33,774 nt of DNA from an uncultured Verrucomicrobiota bacterium (lineage in GTDB: Bacteria; Verrucomicrobiota; Verrucomicrobiia; Opitutales; UBA9783). Positions 15,817 through 24,610 of the stretch are shown here, piece after piece (positions within the stretch are counted from its first letter, which is position 1; each line of letters starts with the position of its first letter). Location of the stretch: assembly GCA_902495005.1 (NCBI GenBank), contig CABUVL010000006.1, positions 1 through 33,774 of the forward strand, in the 5' to 3' direction. A program made the position numbers and the translations under genes. The notes under the pieces are model-generated. The model did no database searches, was not told the origin of the DNA, and saw nothing but the letters and a program-made list of their open reading frames with translations.

Positions 15817-16959
15817 ATGAAGATACGGATTGCAAAAAACACTTTTGTTAACGGCTTGCAACAAGGCTTAAATGTGGTGGGGGCTCGCAGTTCTCTCCCT
15901 ATCTTGAGCAATGTGTTGCTGCGAGCTAAGGAGGGTGTCCTTGAATTGACGACAACCAATTTGGACATGGGCATCCGTTGTGCTGTCAAGGCAACTGTAC
16001 TGGAAGAAGGTTGCATCGCTTTGCCTGCACGTAAATTGGCGTCCATTGTTAAGGCCTTGCCTGAGGCGGAAATTGAGCTTGAATGCTCTCAAAATCAAGC
16101 GAAGTTGAGTGCTGGTTGTTCCAAATTTAGAATTATGGGAATGGGTGACGCGGAATTCCCAGCCTTGCCGACATTTGCACAGGAAAATGTTTTCTCCTTG
16201 GAACAACAAACCTTGGCCACCATGTTGAGGTATGTTTCGTTCGCGCAATCGGAGGATGACAATCGCTATTTGTTAAATGGTGTGTTTTTTGCCTTTCGCA
16301 AGGAGGACGGACAATCGCAATTGCATCTGGTCGCCACGGACGGACGCCGTTTGAGTATTATGCAAAAGAATCTCGATGTGCCCGGTGACTTTGATAACAC
16401 GGAGTTTATTCTACCCGCCAAGACGGTCGCGGAATTGGAAAGATTGTTGCAACAAATGGCTCTCATAAAAATTTATTCAAATGGAAAGCAGGTGGCGTTT
16501 GAAATAAGCTTGGAAGAGGCGGCGGTCGAAAGTGGATTGACGAGCACAATCTACTTGGTTTCTAAAAAAGTGGAAGGCCGCTTCCCGAATTATCAGCAAG
16601 TTATTCCGCAAACAACGAGCCACCGTGTTAAATTGGATCGCAGCTTGTTGTTGGAATGCATCCAAAGGGCAGCCTTGGTTTCGAGTCAGGAAAATAATAC
16701 GGTAAAGTTGAAATTCGGTGAGAACGTGCTCGAAATTTTCGCTTCAAGTGCAGAATTTGGAGAGTCTCACGAGACCATGGCCATCGATTACAATGAAGAT
16801 CCGGTGACAATCGCGTTCAATCCACGCTTTTTAACGGATCCCTTGCGTGCCTTGCAGGAAGACGAGATCTTTTTTGAATTCAAGGATGAATTGAGCCCGG
16901 GAGTTATTAAAACGCTTGAAAAATTCCTTTGTGTTGTGATGCCGTTGCGGGTGTCTTAA
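15817..16959 (+). CDS. dnaN: DNA polymerase III beta subunit (sliding clamp)
   Basis: A 380-residue ring-forming clamp that tethers DNA polymerase III to DNA. The three clamp domains are seen at about 1–120, 125–245 and 250–380. Typical stretches are SSLPILSNVLL near residue 30, the LVATDGRRLS block near 175 and the C-terminal VMPLRVS. Length matches the family (about 366–380). It is not next to dnaA, recF or gyrB, which is the common bacterial arrangement. Instead it heads an operon with Lol, Gfo/Idh and lpxB genes, the next start being 4 bases downstream. No Shine-Dalgarno is seen before the ATG, but a TTGACA promoter is. Confidence 0.97.
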   Translation: MKIRIAKNTFVNGLQQGLNVVGARSSLPILSNVLLRAKEGVLELTTTNLDMGIRCAVKATVLEEGCIALPARKLASIVKALPEAEIELECSQNQAKLSAGCSKFRIMGMGDAEFPALPTFAQENVFSLEQQTLATMLRYVSFAQSEDDNRYLLNGVFFAFRKEDGQSQLHLVATDGRRLSIMQKNLDVPGDFDNTEFILPAKTVAELERLLQQMALIKIYSNGKQVAFEISLEEAAVESGLTSTIYLVSKKVEGRFPNYQQVIPQTTSHRVKLDRSLLLECIQRAALVSSQENNTVKLKFGENVLEIFASSAEFGESHETMAIDYNEDPVTIAFNPRFLTDPLRALQEDEIFFEFKDELSPGVIKTLEKFLCVVMPLRVS

Positions 16960-16963
16960 TAAA

Positions 16964-18214
16964 ATGGCATGGCCCTTAGTTCGTATGAACGGGTGGACCT
17001 TAAAGTTGGCTTGGCAGTATCTGTTCCCAAAGGGACGTTACGGTACTTTTTTTACCTGGCTTTCCGTACTCGGCATTGCATTGGGTGTGATCGTATTAAC
17101 GGTCGTCCTCAGTGTGATGAACGGTTTTGACAACACCATTCAATCTAAGTGGATTGACGTGAATGGGCCTGTTAAGATTTTGTCTCCTTCCATCATTGAG
17201 GAGCCACAGGCGCTTAAGAATGAAATCTTACAGGTGAAAGGCGTGACGGGCGCCACAGACTTTGTCCATGGGGTGGCACTTGTTCAAAAAGGGGATTACG
17301 TTAATTTTCCTAAATGCCTGGGAGTGGATTTAGACAGTGTGGAGTCTGTATTGCCATTGAGTAAGTTTTTGAAGCTGGGGCAACTGCGCGATTTAGACAA
17401 AGGTATTTTTTTAACGAGGGGATTGGCTCAAAGCCTTAATGTTAAGGTGGGGGATACGATTGACGTCTATTCGCCATTATCTTTGGAGGCGATCAAGCAA
17501 GATGAAGTTATTTTGCCCAAGGAGCTTTGTGTGTGTGGGATTTTAGAAACGGGTTGGGCAGAGGTGGATAAGGACACTTTACTGTGCTCGATTGACGTGC
17601 TGCAAGAATTGTACGGCTTGGGCCAAGCGGCACATGGGTTCAGTGTGCAAGTGGAGTCGAGTAAGCTTATACGACCGATTTGTGAACAACTGAATGCGCG
17701 CTTACCGGCGCCCTTAAGAGCTTATTCTTGGATGGAGTTGAATGCAGATTTGTTGTACGTACTCAACCTGGAAAAAACCATGAGCTTTTTTGTTTTACTG
17801 TTTGTTGTTGTGGTCGCGGCTTTTTCGGTGAGCAGCGGGCTAATGTTCGACGTTGTTCGCAAGAGAAGGGAAATTGCGTTGTTGAGAATCTGGGGGGCGA
17901 GTCGTTGGCAAATCGCGCAATTATTTGCTTGGCAATCGGTTCTATTGAGCTTGATGGGCGTACTTTTTGGCTTTTTGGGCTCAGCGCTGGTATTGTATTA
18001 CAGAAATAGTATTGTTGATTGTCTAACGGGACGCTTGCTCCCAAAGCATCTGTTGTGGAACTTTTATTCCCTTCCTGAATTACCTGCGCATTGCACTTGG
18101 CAAGATTTAACATTGATTGGGGGTATGACAATTGCGATGGCGGTCTTATCGTCCGTTTTACCGGCCGTTAAAGCAAGTTTTTCAAGGGTAACGGAGGGCT
18201 TACGCAATGAGTGA
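16964..18214 (+). CDS. Lipoprotein-releasing ABC transporter permease, LolC/LolE family
   Basis: A 416-residue inner-membrane permease that extracts lipoproteins for transport to the outer membrane. It has the LolC/E topology: a first membrane helix at about 33–55 (WLSVLGIALGVIVLTVVLSVMNGF, shown in part as the typical SVxGIALGVxxL...VMNGF block), a periplasmic domain to about residue 265, then three helices. The FtsX-like region contains VVRKRREIALLRIWGASRWQI. Only one permease is encoded here, so a homodimer (as in LolF-type systems) or a second permease elsewhere is possible. The stop overlaps lolD by 8 bases. The ATG at 16964 is taken; MNGWTLK at 16985 is an alternative. Confidence 0.92.
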   Translation: MAWPLVRMNGWTLKLAWQYLFPKGRYGTFFTWLSVLGIALGVIVLTVVLSVMNGFDNTIQSKWIDVNGPVKILSPSIIEEPQALKNEILQVKGVTGATDFVHGVALVQKGDYVNFPKCLGVDLDSVESVLPLSKFLKLGQLRDLDKGIFLTRGLAQSLNVKVGDTIDVYSPLSLEAIKQDEVILPKELCVCGILETGWAEVDKDTLLCSIDVLQELYGLGQAAHGFSVQVESSKLIRPICEQLNARLPAPLRAYSWMELNADLLYVLNLEKTMSFFVLLFVVVVAAFSVSSGLMFDVVRKRREIALLRIWGASRWQIAQLFAWQSVLLSLMGVLFGFLGSALVLYYRNSIVDCLTGRLLPKHLLWNFYSLPELPAHCTWQDLTLIGGMTIAMAVLSSVLPAVKASFSRVTEGLRNE

Positions 18215-18872
18215 GGTTATTCTGCAAGTTCAAAACTTGGAAAAATTTTTCGTGCGGGAGACGGGAGAACGTTTTTGCTTGTGGCGGAACGTAACTTTTA
18301 ACATTGCCGCATCGGAATCGATCGCCATTTGCGGAGAATCGGGCTCGGGCAAATCGACCTTGCTGTTCGCCCTAGGGGGCTTGGAGCCGGTTGATGGCGG
18401 TAGTATTGTGTTTTGTTCTTGTCCGTTAACGCGAAAATTAACTTATCATGCGGATGGCATAAGTTACGTTTTTCAACATTATTATTTGATTGAGGAGCTG
18501 ACTGTATTGGAAAATGTGTACATGCCGGTACGTGTGATGGGGAAGCGGATCAATGCCTCAATCAAGCAGAAGGCAATGGGCTTGTTGAAAGAATTGGGCC
18601 TGGAAGCTTTTGCCCATCAATTGCCTAAGACCTTGTCGGGGGGTGAGAGGCAACGCGTTGCGATTGCGCGTGCGTTAATTACGGACCCTCGCCTGATCTT
18701 GGCGGATGAACCGACGGGCAGTTTGGATGAATTGACGGGAGAACACGTGATGCAAATGTTTTTTTCTGTTTGCAAACAGATGCAAACGGCGTTTATTTTA
18801 GTGACGCATAATAAGCATTTTGCACAACAAACGGATCGCTGTTACAAGTTGGAACAAGGAAATTTTGTATGA
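18207..18872 (+). CDS. lolD: Lipoprotein-releasing ABC transporter ATPase
   Basis: A 221-residue ABC ATPase. Walker A is GESGSGKST (43–51), the Q-loop is Gln90, the signature is LSGGERQRVAIARAL (from 143), Walker B is LILADEP (163–169) and the switch His is His201 in LVTHN. The MacB/LolD subfamily is indicated by size and by the upstream LolC/E permease, whose stop it overlaps by 8 bases. It powers lipoprotein release from the inner membrane. A GGAGGG sequence inside the end of lolC gives a ribosome binding site. It overlaps the following oxidoreductase gene by 4 bases (ATGA). Confidence 0.95.
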   Translation: MSEVILQVQNLEKFFVRETGERFCLWRNVTFNIAASESIAICGESGSGKSTLLFALGGLEPVDGGSIVFCSCPLTRKLTYHADGISYVFQHYYLIEELTVLENVYMPVRVMGKRINASIKQKAMGLLKELGLEAFAHQLPKTLSGGERQRVAIARALITDPRLILADEPTGSLDELTGEHVMQMFFSVCKQMQTAFILVTHNKHFAQQTDRCYKLEQGNFV

Positions 18873-19792
18873 CACAAAAAATAAATTGTGGTGTTGTAGG
18901 TGTAGGATATTTAGGGGCTCATCATGCCCGTATTTATTCTGAATTAGAACAAGTTAATTTGGTCGGTGTTTACGATGTCAACACCGAAAAAGCGCGTGAA
19001 ATTGCGGAACGTTATCATTGTGAAGTTTTTCAAGACATCGAATCTCTTGCGCGAAATTGCCAAGCGGTGAGTGTGGTGACTCCCACCACGACCCACGCGG
19101 AAGTTGCCTTGAAAATATTGCCTTTAGGTTGCCATGTCTTGGTTGAAAAGCCGTTGTGTGTCAATTTGACAGAGGCCGAACAGATGATCAAAATGGCCGA
19201 TAAGTACGCTTGTTATTTGCAAGTGGGGCACGTTGAGCACTTTAATCCGGTGGCCAGTTTCTTGGAAACGAATGTCAGCATGCCACGCTACATAACGGCC
19301 GATCGCTTGGCCCCATTTAACCCGAGAGGCACGGATGTGGGGGTCGTATTGGATTTGATGATTCACGACTTGGGAATCGTTTTGCAGTTGGTCAATTCGC
19401 CGATTGAGTCCATTGAGGCCGTTGGGGTGAGTGTTTTATCCAAGCGAGAGGATATCGCCAACGCGCGCATCCACTTCCGCAATCATTGCATCGCCAATTT
19501 TAATGCGAGTCGTATCAGCTTGAAGAAGGTGCGTGAGATACGTGTTTTTCAGGCGAACAAATACTTGTCTTTGGATTTTATGGAGCAAAAAGGCCATCTG
19601 TTGTACAAGGACGGATCGGAATTGAAAAAAGAGGAAGTGCCTCTGCACAAGGCGGAACCATTGAAGGTTGAATTGGCCTCTTTTGTGGATTGTGTATTAC
19701 GTATGCACCAACCTAAGATCAATGGGGTCGTTGCCCGTTCGGCTTTGGCTGTGGCCCTGCAAATTACGGATATTATTCAGAAGGGCATGTAA
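18869..19792 (+). CDS. Gfo/Idh/MocA-family oxidoreductase, possible GnnA-like
   Basis: A 307-residue NAD(P)-dependent sugar oxidoreductase. The Rossmann motif GVGYLG is at 11–16, the EKP signature is at 93–95 and the active-site stretch is DLMIHD (162–167). The QVGHVEHFNP segment near 118–127 is common in sugar-nucleotide dehydrogenases of the family. Its position between lolD and lpxB suggests lipid A sugar metabolism. GnnA, which oxidises the 3-position of UDP-GlcNAc before amination by GnnB, belongs to this family. No GnnB-type aminotransferase is in the window, so the link is an inference. It is tightly coupled to lolD by a 4-base overlap and is preceded by an AAGGAA ribosome binding site. 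Confidence 0.88.
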   Translation: MTQKINCGVVGVGYLGAHHARIYSELEQVNLVGVYDVNTEKAREIAERYHCEVFQDIESLARNCQAVSVVTPTTTHAEVALKILPLGCHVLVEKPLCVNLTEAEQMIKMADKYACYLQVGHVEHFNPVASFLETNVSMPRYITADRLAPFNPRGTDVGVVLDLMIHDLGIVLQLVNSPIESIEAVGVSVLSKREDIANARIHFRNHCIANFNASRISLKKVREIRVFQANKYLSLDFMEQKGHLLYKDGSELKKEEVPLHKAEPLKVELASFVDCVLRMHQPKINGVVARSALAVALQITDIIQKGM

Positions 19793-19820
19793 ATGTTAAC
19801 CCATTCATGAGTTAAAAGTC

Positions 19821-20963
19821 ATGTTGCCATCTCGACAAATTGATCTTTTAGTGATTGCCGGCGAACATTCGGGCGATGCTCATGCGGCCCTCGGGGTGCG
19901 TGCGTTGAAGTCTTTGCACCCTAATTTGAACATTTGTGCGATTGGCGGCCAAGCTTTGCGGCAAGCCGGTGCGCATTTATTGTTTGATATCACCCAATGG
20001 TCGGTGGTCGGCTTGGTGGAAAGTCTGAGGCATTACCGTCAGTTTGTCGCCCTGATGAATTGGATCGTGCATTGGGTAGAGGCGTATCAGCCTCGAGAAA
20101 TTTGTTTGGTGGATTTTCCCGGATTTAATTTGCGATTGGCCAAGCAACTATTTGATAAAAAATTAACGCGTAAGGCGGGCGGTAAAATTCCACTGTGCGC
20201 GTACATTGCGCCACAGATCTGGGCTTGGAAAAGCGGACGTCGATTTGCAATGGCAAAGTACTTCGATCGTTTGGCCGTTTTGTTCGCCTTTGAAAAAGAG
20301 TGCTTCGATGATACGAGCCTGGATGTGCAATACGTTGGAAATCCATTAATTCACGAAAATTTGCCGTTCGAATACGATGAAAGTGGGGAGTTGTTGTTGT
20401 TGCCAGGGAGTCGCATGGTAGCCGTTCAGCGGATTTGCCCTCTTTTATTGGACGCATTTGGCCTGTTAAGTTTGAAACGATCCAACCTGCGTGGTCTCAT
20501 CCTGTACCCCGACGAATCGATTAAACGCTTTTTAGAGAAGCTTGTTGAAGAAAAGCAATTGAGACAAAGCATTCGCATGTGCCATCACAGTAATTTAACT
20601 GCGGCGCTCAAAGTGTCCGGGGCTTTAATGAGTTCCGGTACGGCCTCTTTAAAAGTGGCCTTGGCGGGCATTCCTGGCGTGGTTGTTTATCGGGCACATT
20701 ATTTAACATACTTGTTGGGGAAAATGTTGATAAAGGTGCCTTACTTGAGCATGGCGAATATCTTGCTGCAGCGGCCCGCGTACCCAGAAATACTGAAGCC
20801 GTCGTCGATGCAGGCCTTTTATGCTTCTGAAAAAATGCAGACTTTTTTGCAAGATCCGAAGGCGGCCCGGCAACAATTTAAAAAGCATGCCGACGATCTG
20901 TATAACATTTTATCAAGCCCTGTGGATAACAGCTTGGAAGAATTTTTGCTGCAAGATTTGTGA
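19821..20963 (+). CDS. lpxB: Lipid-A-disaccharide synthase
   Basis: A 380-residue GT19 glycosyltransferase that joins lipid X and UDP-diacylglucosamine into the tetra-acyl disaccharide of lipid A at the inner membrane. Family marks are GEHSGD (14–19), VDFPGFNLRLA (97–107), APQIWAW (130–136), YVGNP (171–175), LLPGSR (193–198) and SSGTASL (271–277). Two positions differ from the pattern I remember. The Glu of GSRxxE is Ala201, and the Glu of SGTxxLE is Lys278. Length and all other blocks are normal. It closes the dnaN–lol–Gfo/Idh–lpxB operon, 28 bases after the oxidoreductase stop. It faces the transketolase gene, with only 23 bases between the two stops. Confidence 0.93.
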   Translation: MLPSRQIDLLVIAGEHSGDAHAALGVRALKSLHPNLNICAIGGQALRQAGAHLLFDITQWSVVGLVESLRHYRQFVALMNWIVHWVEAYQPREICLVDFPGFNLRLAKQLFDKKLTRKAGGKIPLCAYIAPQIWAWKSGRRFAMAKYFDRLAVLFAFEKECFDDTSLDVQYVGNPLIHENLPFEYDESGELLLLPGSRMVAVQRICPLLLDAFGLLSLKRSNLRGLILYPDESIKRFLEKLVEEKQLRQSIRMCHHSNLTAALKVSGALMSSGTASLKVALAGIPGVVVYRAHYLTYLLGKMLIKVPYLSMANILLQRPAYPEILKPSSMQAFYASEKMQTFLQDPKAARQQFKKHADDLYNILSSPVDNSLEEFLLQDL

Positions 20964-20986
20964 AGGACGACAGGCCGGCCACAATT

Positions 20987-22954
20987 TTACCAGGAATGTG
21001 ATATAATCCTTTGATAGCAAGACTGTGGTGTAAAGCCGAATTTTTCTATCAGTTGCGCTTGCGTGCCACTTGCTCCAAACTGATCGATGCCGATGGTAAT
21101 ACCTTGTGGCCCAACAAAATTGCGAGCCAGGTGAGTGCAGCCTGCTTCAATGAAGATACGTCGTGTGCACTGCGATGGCAAAATTTCTTCTTGGTAAACT
21201 TGACCTTGTTCTAAGAATAAGTTGCGCGAGGGCATGGAAACCACGCGCGTTTGCTTGCCCAGCAATTGGGCCGTCTCCAAAGCTAATGCAACTTCACTGC
21301 CACTGGCAATGATGAGATATTGAAGAACTTCTTGTTCCCGTAAAACGATGTACGCGCCTTTCAGGGCCCCTTGGCGTTTACTTTGGCAGTCCAATGGTAA
21401 AGACGGCAAATCTTGCCTTGAGAGGATGAAGATGCACGGCTTGCCCGAGGCTTTCATTTTAGCGTGGAAGCAGGCGACCGTTTCGTCGTAATCGGCGGGT
21501 CTAAAGACGTACACATTCGGGATCATTTGGAGCGACGCCAGCTGCTCAATCGGCTGATGTGTTGGGCCGTCCTCGCCAAGCGCGATGGAATCGTGAGAAA
21601 AGAAGTACGTGGTTTCCAAGTGAGACATGGCTGCCACACGTAGGGCCGGCTTTAAATAATCTGCAAAACTGAGGAAGGTCGAGCCGCACGTTGGGAATAG
21701 ACCGTCGTACGCCATTCCGTTCATGATGGCACCCATGGCGTGTTCGCGAATACCGTAAGGAATGTTGCGCCCAAGCGGATTGTCTTTTTGAAAAATGCCA
21801 CCCTCGTGAATAAAGTTTTTGACAGAGTCAAACAGGTCTGCACTGCCACTCGTCCACAGGGGGTCTTTGCGCGCAATTTGATTTAAAATTTTTCCGGCTG
21901 AAATCCGTGTCGCTTGCGGCTTGGATTCTTCGGGCAATTTAAGGAAAAAGTCTTCATCCAAATGGACACCCTTGTACAGTTGTTGCGCCTTTTGCGGATT
22001 TTCTTGGGCCCACGCTTGGAAATCGTTTTCCCACCGACGATAGTTTTTTTCCAATTGCAGCCGATGCTTTTGAAAGTATTGATAGACTTTTTCAGAGCAT
22101 TTAAAATGACTGTTGGGATCTAAGCCCCAATTGCGTTTGGCCTGTTGGATAAATTCAATGCCGGCGGCTCCGTGTGCCTTAGACGTGCCTTCAATTTGAG
22201 GGATCCCTTTGCCTATGATCGTTTTTAGTATAATGAGATGTGGTTCGCCTTCACGTTGTTTTGCAATTTCGTAGGCCGTTTCAATTGCATCAATTTCGTG
22301 TCCGTCTATGACTTGCACCTGCCATCCCATGGCTTCAAATTTTTGTTGAACGTCTTCAGATTGGGATTGAGATAATTGGGCGTCGAGGGTCACTTGATTC
22401 GCGTCATAGCATAAAATGAGGTTGTCGAGGCCCCAATGGCCTGCCAAGGCGACGCTTTCTTGCCCAACGCCTTCTTGCAAGCAACCGTCCCCACAGAGAC
22501 AAACGATGGAGGCGTTGAATATTTGATGCTTTTCAGTGTTAAAATAAGCGGCCGCGCGTTTTTGAGATAACGCCATGCCAACCGCGTTTCCTATCCCTTG
22601 ACCTAACGGCCCCGTGCTTGCTTCGACGCCAACAGTATGTCCAAATTCGGGATGACCGGGGGTTTTGCTGTTGAGTTGACGGAAGTTTTGAATGTCTTCC
22701 ATCGTAATTGGAAATCCGCTCAAGTGAAGGAAGATGTAGAGAAACAAGCTGCCGTGCCCCGCCGAAAGAATAAAGCGGTCGCGATTGAGCCATCGTGGAT
22801 TGTGAGGCGCATAATTGAGCGTTTCCCCGAATAAGACGGCGCCGAATTCAGCGCAGCCCAAGGCCAAACCGAGGTGTCCAGAGTTGGCTTTCTTTACGGC
22901 GTCTATAACAACGCCTCTGTATTCATTGGCGATCTGTTGAAGGAGGGCATTCAT
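20987..22954 (-). CDS. tkt: Transketolase
   Basis: A 655-residue thiamine-diphosphate enzyme moving two-carbon units in the pentose phosphate pathway. The three transketolase domains are present. Key residues are His27 and His67 at the substrate site, the ThDP/metal motif GDGCLQEG (155–162) with Asn186, and the pyrimidine-domain stretch GIREHAMGAIMNG with the catalytic Glu. SHDSIALGEDGPTHQPIE carries the conserved active-site His. Length is normal. The ATG at 22954 lies inside the end of the upstream ClpX-like gene, a 32-base overlap, so the two are co-transcribed and probably translationally coupled. No Shine-Dalgarno is seen. Confidence 0.96.
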   Translation of the reverse strand: MNALLQQIANEYRGVVIDAVKKANSGHLGLALGCAEFGAVLFGETLNYAPHNPRWLNRDRFILSAGHGSLFLYIFLHLSGFPITMEDIQNFRQLNSKTPGHPEFGHTVGVEASTGPLGQGIGNAVGMALSQKRAAAYFNTEKHQIFNASIVCLCGDGCLQEGVGQESVALAGHWGLDNLILCYDANQVTLDAQLSQSQSEDVQQKFEAMGWQVQVIDGHEIDAIETAYEIAKQREGEPHLIILKTIIGKGIPQIEGTSKAHGAAGIEFIQQAKRNWGLDPNSHFKCSEKVYQYFQKHRLQLEKNYRRWENDFQAWAQENPQKAQQLYKGVHLDEDFFLKLPEESKPQATRISAGKILNQIARKDPLWTSGSADLFDSVKNFIHEGGIFQKDNPLGRNIPYGIREHAMGAIMNGMAYDGLFPTCGSTFLSFADYLKPALRVAAMSHLETTYFFSHDSIALGEDGPTHQPIEQLASLQMIPNVYVFRPADYDETVACFHAKMKASGKPCIFILSRQDLPSLPLDCQSKRQGALKGAYIVLREQEVLQYLIIASGSEVALALETAQLLGKQTRVVSMPSRNLFLEQGQVYQEEILPSQCTRRIFIEAGCTHLARNFVGPQGITIGIDQFGASGTQAQLIEKFGFTPQSCYQRIISHSW

Positions 22955-24533
22955 GTGTGTTAGTGGGTGGAGTTGGAAAGCTGTTGACGATCCATTGAGA
23001 GAGCGTTTCTTGCGGATGGCTTACGACATCTTGGGTTAATGTGAATGTGTCTTTTTGTTGATTACGAGCTATAATTTTTAAGGCGTAAGCCAAATCTTTA
23101 AAAAGAGTTTCGCAAAGTGTATGAATGGTTTTATCTTGCTCGATACTGAGCTCAATTAAGGCCCGTATGGCGGCATCGTCGAATTGAATTTTGAGCCCGT
23201 GTGACTTGAAGAAGCTTTCTTCGTACGCCTTAATATCTTGCTGCTTTGTCTTTTCGAGCAGGTGTTGATTGTTCAGCAGTAACTGCTTGAGGTAGGCATC
23301 TTTATCTTTTAGCGTGTCCGTGTTAACTTCAAAGAAATGAATGCCGGAGGAGGGGAGTTCGAATTTAAAATTTCTGAGGGTACGTTCCAAGATGGTCATC
23401 AGGCCCCTGGCGCCCGTTTTTTCTTCTTCGGCCAAAGCGGCAATTTCTTCAATGGCCTCACGAGTCATTTGCATGTCAATCCCGTAACCGGCAAAGTCCT
23501 CCTTATATTGATTGAGAATGGACCCTTCGGATTCGGTTAAAATTTTGATAAGATCGTTTTTTTGCAGGGGGTCGCAGGCAACGCGAATGGGGATACGCCC
23601 AATGAACTCAGGTTCGAATCCGTACTGAATAAAATCCTGTGTGCCCACTTGGTGCAAATACCGCTTGTGGTCGTCTGAATTGATGTCTAAATGCGTGCCG
23701 AAGCCCAAGGTCGCTTGGTCGATACGACGCTTGACAATGTCGGACAATTTATCAAAGGCGCCACTGAAGATGAACAAGATGTGTCGTGTGTTAATGGCGT
23801 GCTTTTTGCTCGTGCTTTTCCCGCGTTGAAGATCTAATACCGCTTGGAATTGCCCCATCATGTCGGTGGGAGTGATGAGATTGACATCACTTTCTTCCAT
23901 CAATTTTAACAAATTGATTTGTACGCCTCTTCCAGAGACATCACGTCCTTGTGAGTTGGGGGCGGAAGCAATTTTATCAATTTCGTCGATGTATATGATG
24001 CCGTATTGGGCCAGATCTACATTGCCGTTGGCGACCTTTACGAGATCACGGACGAGGTCTTCAACATCGCTTCCCATGTAGCCTGTTTCAGAAAACTTTG
24101 TGGCGTCAGCTTTGATGAATGGAACGCCGATGCGTCGGGCTATGGTCCGGATGAGATAGGTTTTACCGACGCCGGTAGGCCCGAGGATGAGGATGTTTTG
24201 CTTGTGATGATCTTGTTGTAGGCATTCAGGATGCAGTAGGCAGTTGCGTATATGATTGTAATGGTCGCAGATGCCGACGGACAAAACTTTTTTGGCCTCG
24301 TTCTGTTGAATAACGTATCGGTCGAGAAAATCGCGAATTTCTCGCGGCCTTAAGTTAAAATTTTTAATTTTTTGTAAGGTTTCTGAAGCGAAAGTGTTGT
24401 CGCCCTCTTGGCCCATTGCAGTTGATGGTTCGTCAATTGTGGAGTTTGCATTGTCAAATTGGAAGGAAGGCTGACTAAAGATGTCTTTCAATTTATCTTT
24501 AAGATTTTTTAAAGTATCTTCTTTTTCGTTCAT
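22923..24533 (-). CDS. ClpX-like AAA+ unfoldase without zinc finger
   Basis: A 536-residue AAA+ ATPase close to ClpX. It has Walker A GPTGVGKT (118–125), pore loop GYMG (151–154), Walker B IIYIDEID (179–186), Arg finger in EFIGRIP (near 313) and sensor 2 GAR (374–376). An LGF tripeptide (276–278) sits where ClpX has its ClpP-docking IGF loop, so ClpP partnership is plausible. Differences from ClpX are absence of the N-terminal Cys4 zinc-binding domain and about 110 extra C-terminal residues after the small AAA domain. The segment around 147–165 also resembles HslU. I use the ATG at 24533; another at 24569 would leave only 2 bases to the longest form of the divergent HU frame. Substrates are unknown; it may be a ClpX paralogue rather than the main ClpX. 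Confidence 0.85.
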   Translation of the reverse strand: MNEKEDTLKNLKDKLKDIFSQPSFQFDNANSTIDEPSTAMGQEGDNTFASETLQKIKNFNLRPREIRDFLDRYVIQQNEAKKVLSVGICDHYNHIRNCLLHPECLQQDHHKQNILILGPTGVGKTYLIRTIARRIGVPFIKADATKFSETGYMGSDVEDLVRDLVKVANGNVDLAQYGIIYIDEIDKIASAPNSQGRDVSGRGVQINLLKLMEESDVNLITPTDMMGQFQAVLDLQRGKSTSKKHAINTRHILFIFSGAFDKLSDIVKRRIDQATLGFGTHLDINSDDHKRYLHQVGTQDFIQYGFEPEFIGRIPIRVACDPLQKNDLIKILTESEGSILNQYKEDFAGYGIDMQMTREAIEEIAALAEEEKTGARGLMTILERTLRNFKFELPSSGIHFFEVNTDTLKDKDAYLKQLLLNNQHLLEKTKQQDIKAYEESFFKSHGLKIQFDDAAIRALIELSIEQDKTIHTLCETLFKDLAYALKIIARNQQKDTFTLTQDVVSHPQETLSQWIVNSFPTPPTNTHECPPSTDRQ

Positions 24534-24610
24534 AAAGGGTTGACTTAATGCACTAGCATAATTAAGCATTTTTGATGTTGAGTAAATATAAAAACTTAAC
24601 TAAAAATAAT

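Noticed and set aside
20973..20980. GGCCGGCC palindrome between lpxB and tkt
   Set aside because: Eight bases with no U-run on either side; not a convincing bidirectional terminator.
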